Shown in pieces: positions 35,678 through 43,878 of a stretch of 64,000 nucleotides of DNA. The notes beneath the pieces are model-generated. The model made no database searches. It was not told the DNA's origin and saw nothing but the letters and a program-made list of their open reading frames with translations. The stretch's first letter is position 1, and the number at the start of each line of letters is the position of its first letter. The stretch is taken from NCBI GenBank assembly GCA_002066995.1, contig MWTC01000013.1, forward strand, positions 62,001-126,000, written 5' to 3'. The position numbers were made by a program, and so were the translations under genes. This DNA is from Sphingobacteriales bacterium UTBCD1 (GTDB taxonomy: Bacteria > Bacteroidota > Bacteroidia > Chitinophagales > Chitinophagaceae).

Positions 35678-37234
35678 TTATCGTTGGTTTATCGGAATAG
35701 TAAAAATAATAGTTGTTCCCTTATTCAACTGGCTTTGCAAAGTTACGTTTCCGCTCAATAAATCGATATACCGTCTTACGATATGAAGCCCCATGCCTGT
35801 ACCCTGGATATTTGTTACATTTTTTCCCCGGAAAAAAGTAGTGAACAAGTGCTCCTGATCTTCTTTGGAAATACCAAGGCCTTCATCAGCAACAACAATT
35901 GTTGCCATACCATCTTTCACATTGCTTTTTACTTCTATGGATGTGCCTTCATGTGAAAACTTAATCGCATTAGTTACCAGGTTTATAATAATATTTTTCA
36001 GCAGCTTCTTGTCTGTATGCACACTCTTATTACCGGTGTGCTCCACCAGTATATGCTGATTATCTTTCAAAAAGCCTCTCATCTCATCTACCGTTTCGTC
36101 AATAAAGTCTTTCAGGTCAAAATCAACGGGGTTAGCTTCCACTTTGCCTTCATCCAGTTTTCCTAATGACAGAAAATCTTCAAGTATATCATTCAGGTGC
36201 TTAACCGAACTCCGGATCTTTTCTATATGACGGTTTCTTTTTTCCTGGTCCTCAGTTGTTGTATATTTAGAAAGTAAAGATGCCGAAGACAACACTGTGC
36301 TGAGTGGCGTTCTGAATTCATGAGAGGCCATAGATACAAAACGGCTTTTAATCTCATTCAGTTCTCTTTCCTTATTCAAGGAAGCGCTCAGTTCTTTTTG
36401 AGATTTTTCCAGTTTTTGCAGGGCTTCCTGCAGGATCTCAGTCCGTTCTTCTACTTTGATTTCCAGCTCAGCATTCATCTTACGTATCTGTTCAGTCACT
36501 CTTTCCAGTTCTTTTTTCTGTTGAATAAGTCTTTCTTCCGCTTCTTTTCTATTTGTAATATCCACAATAAAGGCAATTACATACATTTCATTCCCCTCCT
36601 TGTAATGGCTCAGGCTAATCTCAACCGGAAATTCTGAATTGTCCTTTCTTTTTGCAAATAACTCACGCCCGTTTCCCATGGGTCTGTTAGACGGGGAATA
36701 GTAAAAATTTCTTCTCAAATCACCATGATCATGTTTAAAATTTCCCGGCAGCAACACTTCTACTGTATTTCCAACAAGTTCAGGAGCTTTAAAGCCAAAC
36801 ATAATCTCAGCAGCAGGGTTTACCAGGATAATTCTCCCATCTTTATCAGTAAGAATAATACCCTCGGTAGCATTTTCAAACAACGAGGTCATGTGAGCTT
36901 TGTCGGAACGGATATTTGCATACAAATTCTTCAAATGCATTACCACGATATGAGTGAAGAAGATCACCAGCAGCCGCAGGCTATTCTGTTTAAACGATGA
37001 CTCGGAAGTAAAATCCTGTTCATAAATCAATGCTATAATGATTATCAGGATAACACTGATTACGGAAGCAATGACCGTGGAATTTTTGCCCGGAATAAAA
37101 GCGGTCAAAAAAATACCGATTAACAAACCACCAACCATGATGAATTGCCCCTTAAAAAAATAGGCAACCAGAGTGGTAATGATGAATGTCAAAACAGTAT
37201 AAAGCAAAGCCTGGCGCTCGCTGATCCGGGGCAT
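35678..37234 (-). CDS. PAS-domain sensor histidine kinase
   Basis: The 518-residue inner-membrane kinase has hydrophobic helices in residues 1-100, a PAS domain (about 115-235; NATEGIILTDKDGRIILVNP), a coiled coil, a HisKA domain with the phospho-accepting histidine in SMASHEFRTPLSTVLSS near residue 306, and an HATPase domain with NLVTNAIKFS, DEGLGI and GTGMGLH boxes. The signal is unknown; the PAS pocket could bind haem or flavin, but no motif shows it. It is transcribed ahead of the CRP-type response regulator with almost no spacer. Confidence 0.9.
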   Translation of the reverse strand: MPRISERQALLYTVLTFIITTLVAYFFKGQFIMVGGLLIGIFLTAFIPGKNSTVIASVISVILIIIIALIYEQDFTSESSFKQNSLRLLVIFFTHIVVMHLKNLYANIRSDKAHMTSLFENATEGIILTDKDGRIILVNPAAEIMFGFKAPELVGNTVEVLLPGNFKHDHGDLRRNFYYSPSNRPMGNGRELFAKRKDNSEFPVEISLSHYKEGNEMYVIAFIVDITNRKEAEERLIQQKKELERVTEQIRKMNAELEIKVEERTEILQEALQKLEKSQKELSASLNKERELNEIKSRFVSMASHEFRTPLSTVLSSASLLSKYTTTEDQEKRNRHIEKIRSSVKHLNDILEDFLSLGKLDEGKVEANPVDFDLKDFIDETVDEMRGFLKDNQHILVEHTGNKSVHTDKKLLKNIIINLVTNAIKFSHEGTSIEVKSNVKDGMATIVVADEGLGISKEDQEHLFTTFFRGKNVTNIQGTGMGLHIVRRYIDLLSGNVTLQSQLNKGTTIIFTIPINQR

Positions 37235-37339
37235 TTCAGATGTTTAAAGAGAAACTAAATTACTACTTCATTGGCTAATTCATAACAAGCAGGTCTAAAC
37301 CCCGAATTTTAAGACTACCAGTAAACCTGCATCAAAATT

Positions 37340-38083
37340 TTATTCACTTCGTGTCAGTTCTTTTTCCATTGCAATAGCCCTGGGAAATAGGATGTCATTT
37401 TCCAGGAATACATGTTGTACCAGGTCATGATCCAGCTCTTTCAGCATAGAATAAGCAACATGGTAATTCATATTGGTGTGTTCAGGGGGTGTATAATTAT
37501 TAGTGTGTGCCCGTAATGCCTCCAGGACTGTTGAAATGGATTCATGCTCATGTTGCATCACTTCAGCCACAGGTTTACGCAGCGTACGCACCAAAAGGCT
37601 GGCATAGGATTCCTTACTGTCATACGCATGAGCAATCTGGCGTATATACGGAAAAAGAATTTCTTCCTCCTGCTGCAAATGCGGATAAATATCTTTAAGC
37701 AATGAATTAAATATTTGCTGCACTTCTTCCAGTTCCCTGTATTCATTTTGATGGCCTGTAAGAAAACGCTTAAATTGATCCCGTATCTGCGGTAAGATGT
37801 CTTTCAGGTACTGATGGTGCACATTCACAATATATTCAGTAAGAAAATCAATATTCCAGTCTGCAAAGCGGGTGGAGCCGGGAACCTGTATTATCCGGAT
37901 GGATTTTTCCAGTTCATTCTTAACAGCAGTATAATCCAGCCCCTGCATCTCGCAAACAAAGCCTAATCTCCATTTTCCGTTGCAACAAAAATCAATATCA
38001 TATTTATTGAATACGGATGCAGTTCGGTAATCCTTTTTTACAATTTCAGACACAAGAGAATCTTTGTCAATAATAATCGGCAT
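37340..38083 (-). CDS. ric: Iron-sulfur cluster repair di-iron protein (Ric/YtfE/ScdA)
   Basis: Ric repairs Fe-S clusters damaged by nitric oxide or oxidants, using a haemerythrin-like di-iron centre. An N-terminal ScdA_N domain carries YDIDFCCNGKW, with C33 and C34; the remainder is a four-helix domain rich in His and Glu ligands (HHQYLKD, HLQQEEEILFPYI, HEHESI, LEHD-type and NDILFPRA segments). It starts at the ATG at 38083 and is 65 bases after the Rrf2 gene on the same strand. Its position beside norCB and an NsrR-like regulator supports a nitrosative stress role. Confidence 0.92.
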   Translation of the reverse strand: MPIIIDKDSLVSEIVKKDYRTASVFNKYDIDFCCNGKWRLGFVCEMQGLDYTAVKNELEKSIRIIQVPGSTRFADWNIDFLTEYIVNVHHQYLKDILPQIRDQFKRFLTGHQNEYRELEEVQQIFNSLLKDIYPHLQQEEEILFPYIRQIAHAYDSKESYASLLVRTLRKPVAEVMQHEHESISTVLEALRAHTNNYTPPEHTNMNYHVAYSMLKELDHDLVQHVFLENDILFPRAIAMEKELTRSE

Positions 38084-38148
38084 TAAAAAACATTTTACTG
38101 GCTTTCACATTCATGCCGGAAAACCTTTACGGTGCCGGCACTATACAT

Positions 38149-38598
38149 TCAGGTTGCTGAGATATTCCGGATCAACTCCGGTTTGTTCCCTATCATGAGG
38201 TCATTAATGGTGTCTTCCGCCAGTGCTTTCCTGAGATCTGAGCGGAGCCCCTCCATTTTATAATGTACCGGGCAGGGATGTTCCGGATCGCATTTTTTTA
38301 AACCAAGTGCACACATCGAAAACTGCTCCAGTCCCTCTGTGACTTCCATTACTTTTAGCAGAGGAACCGACAGGGTACTATTATTTACGGAAAAACCACC
38401 GTATGGACCTTTGGTGGAATCAAGAATCTTTTGCTTCACTACCTTGTTCATGATCTTACCCAAAAAATGCTTGGGCACTGATAACCGTTCTGCTATCTCC
38501 TCAATCTGCACTTTTCTCTTCTCATCACTCATCAAAGCGACATACAAAATGCCCCGAACGGCATAACCGAACGATTTTGTAAAAAACATACCCGCCAA
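38149..38598 (-). CDS. NsrR-like Rrf2-family transcriptional regulator
   Basis: This 149-residue Rrf2 protein has the winged-helix DNA-binding region (QIEEIAERLSVPKHFLGKI) and the GPYGGF turn. Cysteines C96, C103 and C109 are spaced like the Fe-S ligands of NsrR and IscR, so it probably senses NO through an iron-sulfur cluster. It is divergent from norC, with two TGATA-N2-TATCA palindromes in the 163-base gap, and is upstream of ric. It is likely to control both sides. The Fe-S and NO roles are inferred from the family and the neighbours. Confidence 0.87.
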   Translation of the reverse strand: MAGMFFTKSFGYAVRGILYVALMSDEKRKVQIEEIAERLSVPKHFLGKIMNKVVKQKILDSTKGPYGGFSVNNSTLSVPLLKVMEVTEGLEQFSMCALGLKKCDPEHPCPVHYKMEGLRSDLRKALAEDTINDLMIGNKPELIRNISAT

Positions 38599-38626
38599 AA
38601 TAATCGTTTCCCGTACCTTGCCCCCC

Positions 38627-38660
38627 TGATAAATATCATTTTAAGGCATGATACTTATCA
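38627..38660. promoter_or_regulatory. Tandem palindromic operator between rrf2 and norC
   Basis: TGATAAATATCA (38627-38638) and TGATACTTATCA (38649-38660) both have TGATA/TATCA arms with a two-base centre, and their centres are 22 bases apart, about two helical turns. Together they also form a 13-base inverted repeat with one mismatch. The position in the divergent promoter suggests binding by the Rrf2 protein or the CRP-type regulator; which one is unknown. Confidence 0.6.
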
Positions 38661-38761
38661 AAACCGGCGGGCAGGCGTAGAAATATTTTCACCCCCGGAT
38701 TTAAAAAAGACATTGAAGTCATTTATAATATCTGCTATATAAAAAGGCTCTGCATAACGGA

Positions 38762-39133
38762 ATGAAACTTGCGATATTCATAGTGCTGTTCACTGCCTAC
38801 ATCGGTTATAGTGTTGTTGTTTATACCAAAGGCACAAAAAGTGATATCAATTTTTCAAAAACAGAACAGGCACAGATCAACCGGGGAAAACTGTTGTTTC
38901 AGCAATATAATTGTACTTCCTGTCATCAATTGTACGGGCTTGGAGGATATCTTGGGCCGGAACTGACAACGGCGTACAGCGATAAAAACCGTGGAGAGAC
39001 CTATATGAGGGCTTTCCTGAAAAACGGGGGAAACCGTATGCCTGATTTTCATTTGCAAGATAAAGACATAGATGCGCTTATCAGCTTTCTGAAATATGTA
39101 GATGAAACTGCTGTAACTTACAAGAAGAAATAG
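38762..39133 (+). CDS. norC: Membrane-anchored cytochrome c, NorC-like subunit
   Basis: The 123-residue protein has an N-terminal transmembrane anchor (LAIFIVLFTAYIGYSVVV), then one haem c site with C51, C54 and H55 (CTSCH) and the likely axial methionine M93 in NRMPDF. It delivers electrons to the haem-copper-type reductase encoded next, three bases downstream. Size and topology match NorC of cytochrome c-dependent nitric oxide reductase. Confidence 0.87.
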   Translation: MKLAIFIVLFTAYIGYSVVVYTKGTKSDINFSKTEQAQINRGKLLFQQYNCTSCHQLYGLGGYLGPELTTAYSDKNRGETYMRAFLKNGGNRMPDFHLQDKDIDALISFLKYVDETAVTYKKK

Positions 39134-39136
39134 GTC

Positions 39137-40555
39137 ATGAACATTGCAGGAAACTATAACGGATCACTTTCATTAAACAAAGCAACCAGGGCCTTTTTAT
39201 TACTCGCACTGAGCTATTTGCTGTTAGGCCTGGTATTTGGTTTAATGGGCGCATTTCAATACATATTTCCTGAATTTTTAAAAGATCAATTATCTTTTCA
39301 AAAAACAAGGCCGCTGCATGTGTATATGGTGATCACCTGGATCTTTACTGCAGCCCAGGCAGGCATTTACTATTATCTTCCGAACGTTTCCGGAAGGCCG
39401 GTCTACTGGCAGAAAGGAATATGGTTGCATTTTATTATGCAATGCATTATTTCACTCGTCATCATAGCAGGTTTTTTTGCCGGGTATTTCGGGGGCAGGG
39501 AATACCTTGAATTTCCGCCCTTGTTAGGTTTGTTCATTTTTTTATCCTGGGTCCCTTTTGTCATTAATTTCTTTGCCACATTAAGGCCAAAGTATAAAAC
39601 GGCACCTGTTTATGTATGGATGTGGTCCACCGGTATTTTATTTTTTTTAATAACCTTATCAGAATCATACTTATGGTTATTCGGCTTTTTCCGTGACAAT
39701 ATGGTCCGGGATATCACTGTGCAATGGAAAGCACTGGGTTCTATGGTCGGAAGCTGGAATATGCTGGTGTATGGAACAGGAATTTACGTGATGGAGCAAT
39801 TGAGCGGTGATAAGAAAGTGGCACGATCAAACATCAGTTTCTTTTTTTATTTCCTGAGTCTGACCAACCTAATGTTCAACTGGGGGCATCATACCTATAT
39901 CGTTCCTGCTGCACCCTGGATAAAAATGGTAGCCTATATTATCAGTATGACCGAGTTACTGATCTTTGGCTCTATTATCCTGCAATGGAAAAAAACCGTC
40001 AGCGCCGCAAGAAAAAATTATAATATTCTCCCTTACCGGCTTCTATCATTTGCGGATATATGGGTTTTCATCACCCTGGCTTTGGCCCTCATCATGTCTG
40101 TGCCGGCCTGGAATTATTTTACTCATGGCACACATATCACTGTTGCTCACTCTATGGGAGCTACCATTGGCATCAACACCATGCTGTTGATGGCTTCTGT
40201 ATTTTTTATTCTTAAAAAGGAGAATACCGCTACTTTTCAGCAAAACAGGAAATGGATCAGCAGCGGAATCTATATTTCCAACAGCGCTCTTCTGTTTTTT
40301 TGGATATCATTGCTGGCCAGTGGTATTGTCAAGATCAGCGGTACGCAGCACAATGACACTTTCTTCAATATAATGCTGAAGAGCCAGCCTTATTTCAGGA
40401 TATTCACCTACAGCGGAATCTTTGTTTTTATCGGCCTCGGTATATTGATCTTTTCTTCATTCAGGATAACCGCAGTAAAAAATCAAACAGAACAAATGAC
40501 CTCCAAAAAACCCGTTTCCTTTTCCACCCAGCAAATTGCTGAACTAAAAGACTGA
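39137..40555 (+). CDS. norB: NorB-like haem-copper oxidoreductase, non-canonical active-site ligands
   Basis: The 472-residue membrane protein has about 12 helices and belongs to the haem-copper oxidase/NO reductase superfamily. H61 (PLHVYMV) is a low-spin haem ligand, H251-H252 (NWGHHTYIV) are two FeB ligands and H338 (ITVAHSM) is the high-spin haem ligand. Two usual residues differ: no histidine lies in the helix before H251, where W207-N208 stands in place of the third FeB histidine, and M340 stands where the second low-spin haem histidine is expected. The usual glutamate of the HxWVEG motif is Y212. NO reduction is the likely activity, given norC, Ric and the NsrR-like neighbours, but is not proven. 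Confidence 0.82.
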   Translation: MNIAGNYNGSLSLNKATRAFLLLALSYLLLGLVFGLMGAFQYIFPEFLKDQLSFQKTRPLHVYMVITWIFTAAQAGIYYYLPNVSGRPVYWQKGIWLHFIMQCIISLVIIAGFFAGYFGGREYLEFPPLLGLFIFLSWVPFVINFFATLRPKYKTAPVYVWMWSTGILFFLITLSESYLWLFGFFRDNMVRDITVQWKALGSMVGSWNMLVYGTGIYVMEQLSGDKKVARSNISFFFYFLSLTNLMFNWGHHTYIVPAAPWIKMVAYIISMTELLIFGSIILQWKKTVSAARKNYNILPYRLLSFADIWVFITLALALIMSVPAWNYFTHGTHITVAHSMGATIGINTMLLMASVFFILKKENTATFQQNRKWISSGIYISNSALLFFWISLLASGIVKISGTQHNDTFFNIMLKSQPYFRIFTYSGIFVFIGLGILIFSSFRITAVKNQTEQMTSKKPVSFSTQQIAELKD

Positions 40556-40643
40556 ATATTTACCTGACCTCATTTTTCATGGCGTGTATTATTCACGACA
40601 ACATCACATTTTTCCCTAATTTCCCTTTTTTATAATTCTGCTT

Positions 40644-42428
40644 ATGAACAAGAGATATTTGTTTTTCAAAATTTCATTCCTGTGTTTAGTGCAATTTCTT
40701 TGGGGTAATAAAGTACAAGCTCAAACTAAAGAAACCCTGAAAAGCCTGTATGAACAGGCAACGGAAACTTCGGGGCTGGTGCTGCAATACACACAGGATA
40801 CACGTGCCGTTGATTATTTCTACGGACCTATGGGCACTGGTCTCAGGTGGGGAAACCCGGCGGTCAGAAGCCCGGAACAACTGAAAAGAATAATCAGGCT
40901 TGATCAGAGTTACCTGGATAAACTCAATAAAATTGACTTTGACAATATCAGTATTTACGGGCAGGTGGATTATATTGTTCTTAAACAAAAAATCGAAAAC
41001 GATCTTATCGCTCTGCGCAACGAAGAGAATCTTCAAAATGCAATTTCAAATTATATTCCTTTTGCGGATTCTATTTATTTTTTTGAACAAACCAGAAGAA
41101 GGGGAAACACTGTTAACGGCCAATTGATAGCTGCTGCTTTGAATAACACACTTCAGCTGGCGAAAAAAGCAAAAATAACCGTGGAGGCTGGGCCGATGAT
41201 AGAAGAGCGGCAGGCAAAATATCTTTTGAGTACTTTGGACGACATCAATGACCGGTTAAAGAGTTCCTACAATTTTTATAATACTTATGATCCTCTCTTC
41301 ACCTGGTGGGTACCTAAATCTTATGAAGCTTTAGAAAAAGCACTCGATGACTTTAAAAATACTGTAAAGAAGAAATCGGATATAAGAATATTCAACGATG
41401 GAAGCAATATTGGCGGTAACCCGATCGGTAAAGAAGAACTAAATCGTCTGCTGAAAAGCGAAATGATAGACTACAGCTATGAAGAACTGCTACACCTGGC
41501 TGACCAGGAAATGAAATGGTGCAGGGAACAGGTGATGAGAGCAACCAAAGCTATGGGGTACGGCACCGATTGGAAAGCAGCAATGGAAAAAGTAAAGAAC
41601 TCTTTTGTCGCACCGGGAAAGCAACCAGAACTGATCGTCAGTCTTTACAATGATGCCTTAAATTTTATCAAGAAAAGAAATCTGATCAATTTTCCATCTT
41701 TAGCTGATGAGACATGGGGCATGATCATGATGACGCCACAGCGCCAGCTGGTAAACCCTTTCTTCACAGGCGGACGTGAGATCAGTATCTCCTACCCTAC
41801 CAATACTATGGAATACGAAGATAAGCTGATGAGTATGCGGGGAAATAATCCTTACTTTTCCAGGCCAACTGTTCAGCATGAGCTGATCCCCGGTCACCAT
41901 CTTCAGTTTTATATGAACAGCCGTTATAAAAGTTACCGGCAGGCTGCATTCAATACAGCTTTCACCACAGAAGGATGGTCGCTATACTGGGAAATGCTAT
42001 TATTTAATGAAGGATTTTTCAAAACTCCTGAAGAGATCATGGGCGCCATGTTCTGGAGAATGCACCGCTGCGCAAGGATTACTTTCTCCATAAAATTCCA
42101 GATCGGTGAATGGACCCCGCAGCAATGCGTGGATTACCTGGTTAATGAAGTTGGGCATGAATATGCCAATGCTCATGCAGAAGTTAAAAGATCATTCGAA
42201 GAGAATTATGGTCCTTTATACCAGTTGGCTTACCTGATAGGAGGCCTGCAACTGATGAGCATTCATCATGAGTTGGTGGACAGCGGCAAGATGACCAATG
42301 CTGAATTTCATGACAAGGTCATCAAAGAAAATCATTTGCCTATGGAAATGGTCCGTGCCACTCTTACCAATCAGAAGCTGAACAGAGATTTTAAAACAAG
42401 CTGGAAGTTTTACGGGTTTATGAAATAA
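40644..42428 (+). CDS. DUF885 family secreted metallopeptidase-like protein
   Basis: The 594-residue protein has a signal peptide (MNKRYLFFKISFLCLVQFLW to about NKVQAQT) and then the DUF885 domain. HELIPGHHLQ near residue 413, a histidine-rich motif of the HExxxGH kind, and a later glutamate-rich helix (TTEGWSLYWEMLLF) are the expected metal-binding elements, so it is probably a zinc peptidase in the periplasm. It is followed by a 663-base gap. Substrate unknown. Confidence 0.85.
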   Translation: MNKRYLFFKISFLCLVQFLWGNKVQAQTKETLKSLYEQATETSGLVLQYTQDTRAVDYFYGPMGTGLRWGNPAVRSPEQLKRIIRLDQSYLDKLNKIDFDNISIYGQVDYIVLKQKIENDLIALRNEENLQNAISNYIPFADSIYFFEQTRRRGNTVNGQLIAAALNNTLQLAKKAKITVEAGPMIEERQAKYLLSTLDDINDRLKSSYNFYNTYDPLFTWWVPKSYEALEKALDDFKNTVKKKSDIRIFNDGSNIGGNPIGKEELNRLLKSEMIDYSYEELLHLADQEMKWCREQVMRATKAMGYGTDWKAAMEKVKNSFVAPGKQPELIVSLYNDALNFIKKRNLINFPSLADETWGMIMMTPQRQLVNPFFTGGREISISYPTNTMEYEDKLMSMRGNNPYFSRPTVQHELIPGHHLQFYMNSRYKSYRQAAFNTAFTTEGWSLYWEMLLFNEGFFKTPEEIMGAMFWRMHRCARITFSIKFQIGEWTPQQCVDYLVNEVGHEYANAHAEVKRSFEENYGPLYQLAYLIGGLQLMSIHHELVDSGKMTNAEFHDKVIKENHLPMEMVRATLTNQKLNRDFKTSWKFYGFMK

Positions 42429-42901
42429 AAAAAATTGTAAGTACCCGAAGGAAAATAGATATGCAGTGTTTTTATTAAAAAAGTATTAAAGCTGACCACG
42501 ACCCCCGAATCCGTCTAATCGCTTTACGGTCATTATTTTGAAAATGTCTCTGTATCTTAAATGGTCATCATTGAAAAACCGGAAAATACCGGCAACCCGT
42601 TATATCAATGCTTCCCGGAGCATGAAAATTTATTACGTGGATGACGCAGGAGATTGAAATCATACCACTATAAACAATGGCCCCGGTTCTTTATTTAAAA
42701 CATTTATTTTATGAACTGCATTCTGATAGAAAATTATCTTTTACTATATGTATAGAATTCAATGAGGTAGTGCTTTAATCCCGTACGGATCACACCTTTC
42801 AATTGTCATTTATTTTTAAAATATTCTTTTTGACCTCCCTCAGACAATATATTGACTAAAATCATCTTATTGAATCAGAAGTACACTTAAGTTTGCTGAT
42901 C

Positions 42902-43005
42902 TTATTTAGCGTCTTTGACCAATAAGATAAATTTCGTTCTCGTCGCCTGACGAGAGATCGTTGGTTTTCGTTTCAATCGAAGCCCCCCGACTCATCGGGG
43001 GGCTT
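42902..43005 (+). ncRNA. Candidate small RNA upstream of trmD
   Basis: A TAAGTTTG box (42888-42895) matches the -7 consensus, though no good -33 element is seen. Downstream are two stable hairpins: TCTCGTC-GCCT-GACGAGA (near 42938-42955) and AAGCCCCCCGA-CTCA-TCGGGGGGCTT (42980-43005). The predicted transcript is about 104 bases. I match it to no known RNA family; a read-through 3' UTR hairpin is the alternative. Confidence 0.35.
42980..43005 (+). terminator. Strong GC-rich hairpin, probable terminator
   Basis: A perfect 11-base-pair stem (AAGCCCCCCGA / TCGGGGGGCTT) encloses a CTCA loop. The following sequence, ATCATTTCC, is only weakly T-rich, so termination efficiency is uncertain. It would end either the DUF885 transcript or the candidate small RNA. 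Confidence 0.6.
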
Positions 43006-43079
43006 ATCATTTCCGGAACTAAGATTATACTATTTTTTAATACTGATCAAAGTGGATTTAAAGAGTTTAGTCCATCGTC

Positions 43080-43087
43080 TATCTTTG
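43080..43087 (+). promoter_or_regulatory. -7 promoter element TATCTTTG before trmD
   Basis: TATCTTTG ends four bases before the trmD ATG, the same gap as at rlmN. A near-consensus TTTA at 43057-43060 is 19 bases upstream. If used, the mRNA would start at the ATG. Confidence 0.45.
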
Positions 43088-43091
43088 CCGG

Positions 43092-43790
43092 ATGCATATC
43101 GACATTCTGACTGTATTGCCTGAGCTGCTGGAAAGTCCTTTTCAGCACAGTATAATGAAAAGAGCGCAGGAAAAAGGGCTGCTCAGCATCAAAGTGCACC
43201 ATTTAAGAAAATGGGCGGTGAATGATTACGGGCAGGTAGATGACTATCAGTATGGCGGTGGTGCCGGAATGGTGATGATGTGCGAACCGCTGGCCAATGC
43301 AATTGAGGAGCTGTCAAAAGAACGGAATCGGGATGATCCCGGTGCAGCGTATGATGAGATCATTTACCTGACTCCCGATGGAGAAAAACTTAACCAGAAA
43401 ATTGTCAATGCGCTTTCGCTCAAAGAAAACTTATTACTCATCTGCGGCCATTATAAAGGAATTGATGAAAGAATAAGGGAGCACTTTATAACCAGAGAAA
43501 TCTCTGTCGGTGATTACGTTTTAAGTGGCGGAGAGATAGCTGCTGTAGTATTGGCAGATGCGATCGGTAGAATTATTCCAGGAGTACTGAATGATGAAAC
43601 ATCTGCTTTATTCGATTCATTCCAGGATAACCTGCTTGCTCCCCCGGTTTACACAAGGCCCGAAGATTTCCGTGGATGGAAAGTTCCTGATGTCCTGCTC
43701 AGCGGAGATCACAAAAAAATTGAAGAATGGAGGAATGAACTTTCTTTTAAGAGAACAAGAGAACGGAGGCCTGATCTCCAAAACGATTGA
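43092..43790 (+). CDS. trmD: tRNA (guanine-37-N1) methyltransferase
   Basis: TrmD methylates G37 next to the anticodon using SAM, preventing frameshifts. The SPOUT-knot motifs are clear: [17 protein letters not shown] near residue 50, [13 protein letters not shown] near residue 116 and [11 protein letters not shown] near residue 139. The 232-residue length is normal. The ATG at 43092 follows a TATCTTTG box by four bases. It is not part of the rpsP-rimM cluster here, unlike in E. coli. Confidence 0.95.
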   Translation: MHIDILTVLPELLESPFQHSIMKRAQEKGLLSIKVHHLRKWAVNDYGQVDDYQYGGGAGMVMMCEPLANAIEELSKERNRDDPGAAYDEIIYLTPDGEKLNQKIVNALSLKENLLLICGHYKGIDERIREHFITREISVGDYVLSGGEIAAVVLADAIGRIIPGVLNDETSALFDSFQDNLLAPPVYTRPEDFRGWKVPDVLLSGDHKKIEEWRNELSFKRTRERRPDLQND

Positions 43791-43797
43791 TAGCAAT

Positions 43798-43828
43798 AAA
43801 AAAATTGCCCCGCTAAGAATAGCGGGGC
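43798..43828 (-). terminator. Terminator of the GH18/deacetylase/glycosyltransferase gene
   Basis: GCCCCGCTA (43807-43815) and TAGCGGGGC (43820-43828) form a nine-base-pair stem with an AGAA loop; on the minus strand it is followed, after AAT-type bases, by a T-run opposite 43804-43798. It may also close trmD from the other side. Confidence 0.78.
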
Positions 43829-43878
43829 GTCACCCTTAACCATACGAAACCAAGAAATTTATCTTAATAAAGAATAGT

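Larger units (their letters stand above)
42429..43091. other. Long intergenic region between DUF885 gene and trmD
   Basis: This 663-base gap has no credible gene; the longest ATG-started frames are a few tens of codons or less. The first 450 bases are AT-rich and featureless to my eye. The last part (42888-43005) holds a candidate small RNA ending in a very strong hairpin, and the trmD promoter box lies at 43080-43087. Confidence 0.5.

Noticed and set aside
38661-38680. GC-rich stretch resembling part of the 21-base palindrome (ACCGGCGGGCAGGCG)
   Set aside because: Only a short, unpaired partial match; too weak to call another copy.
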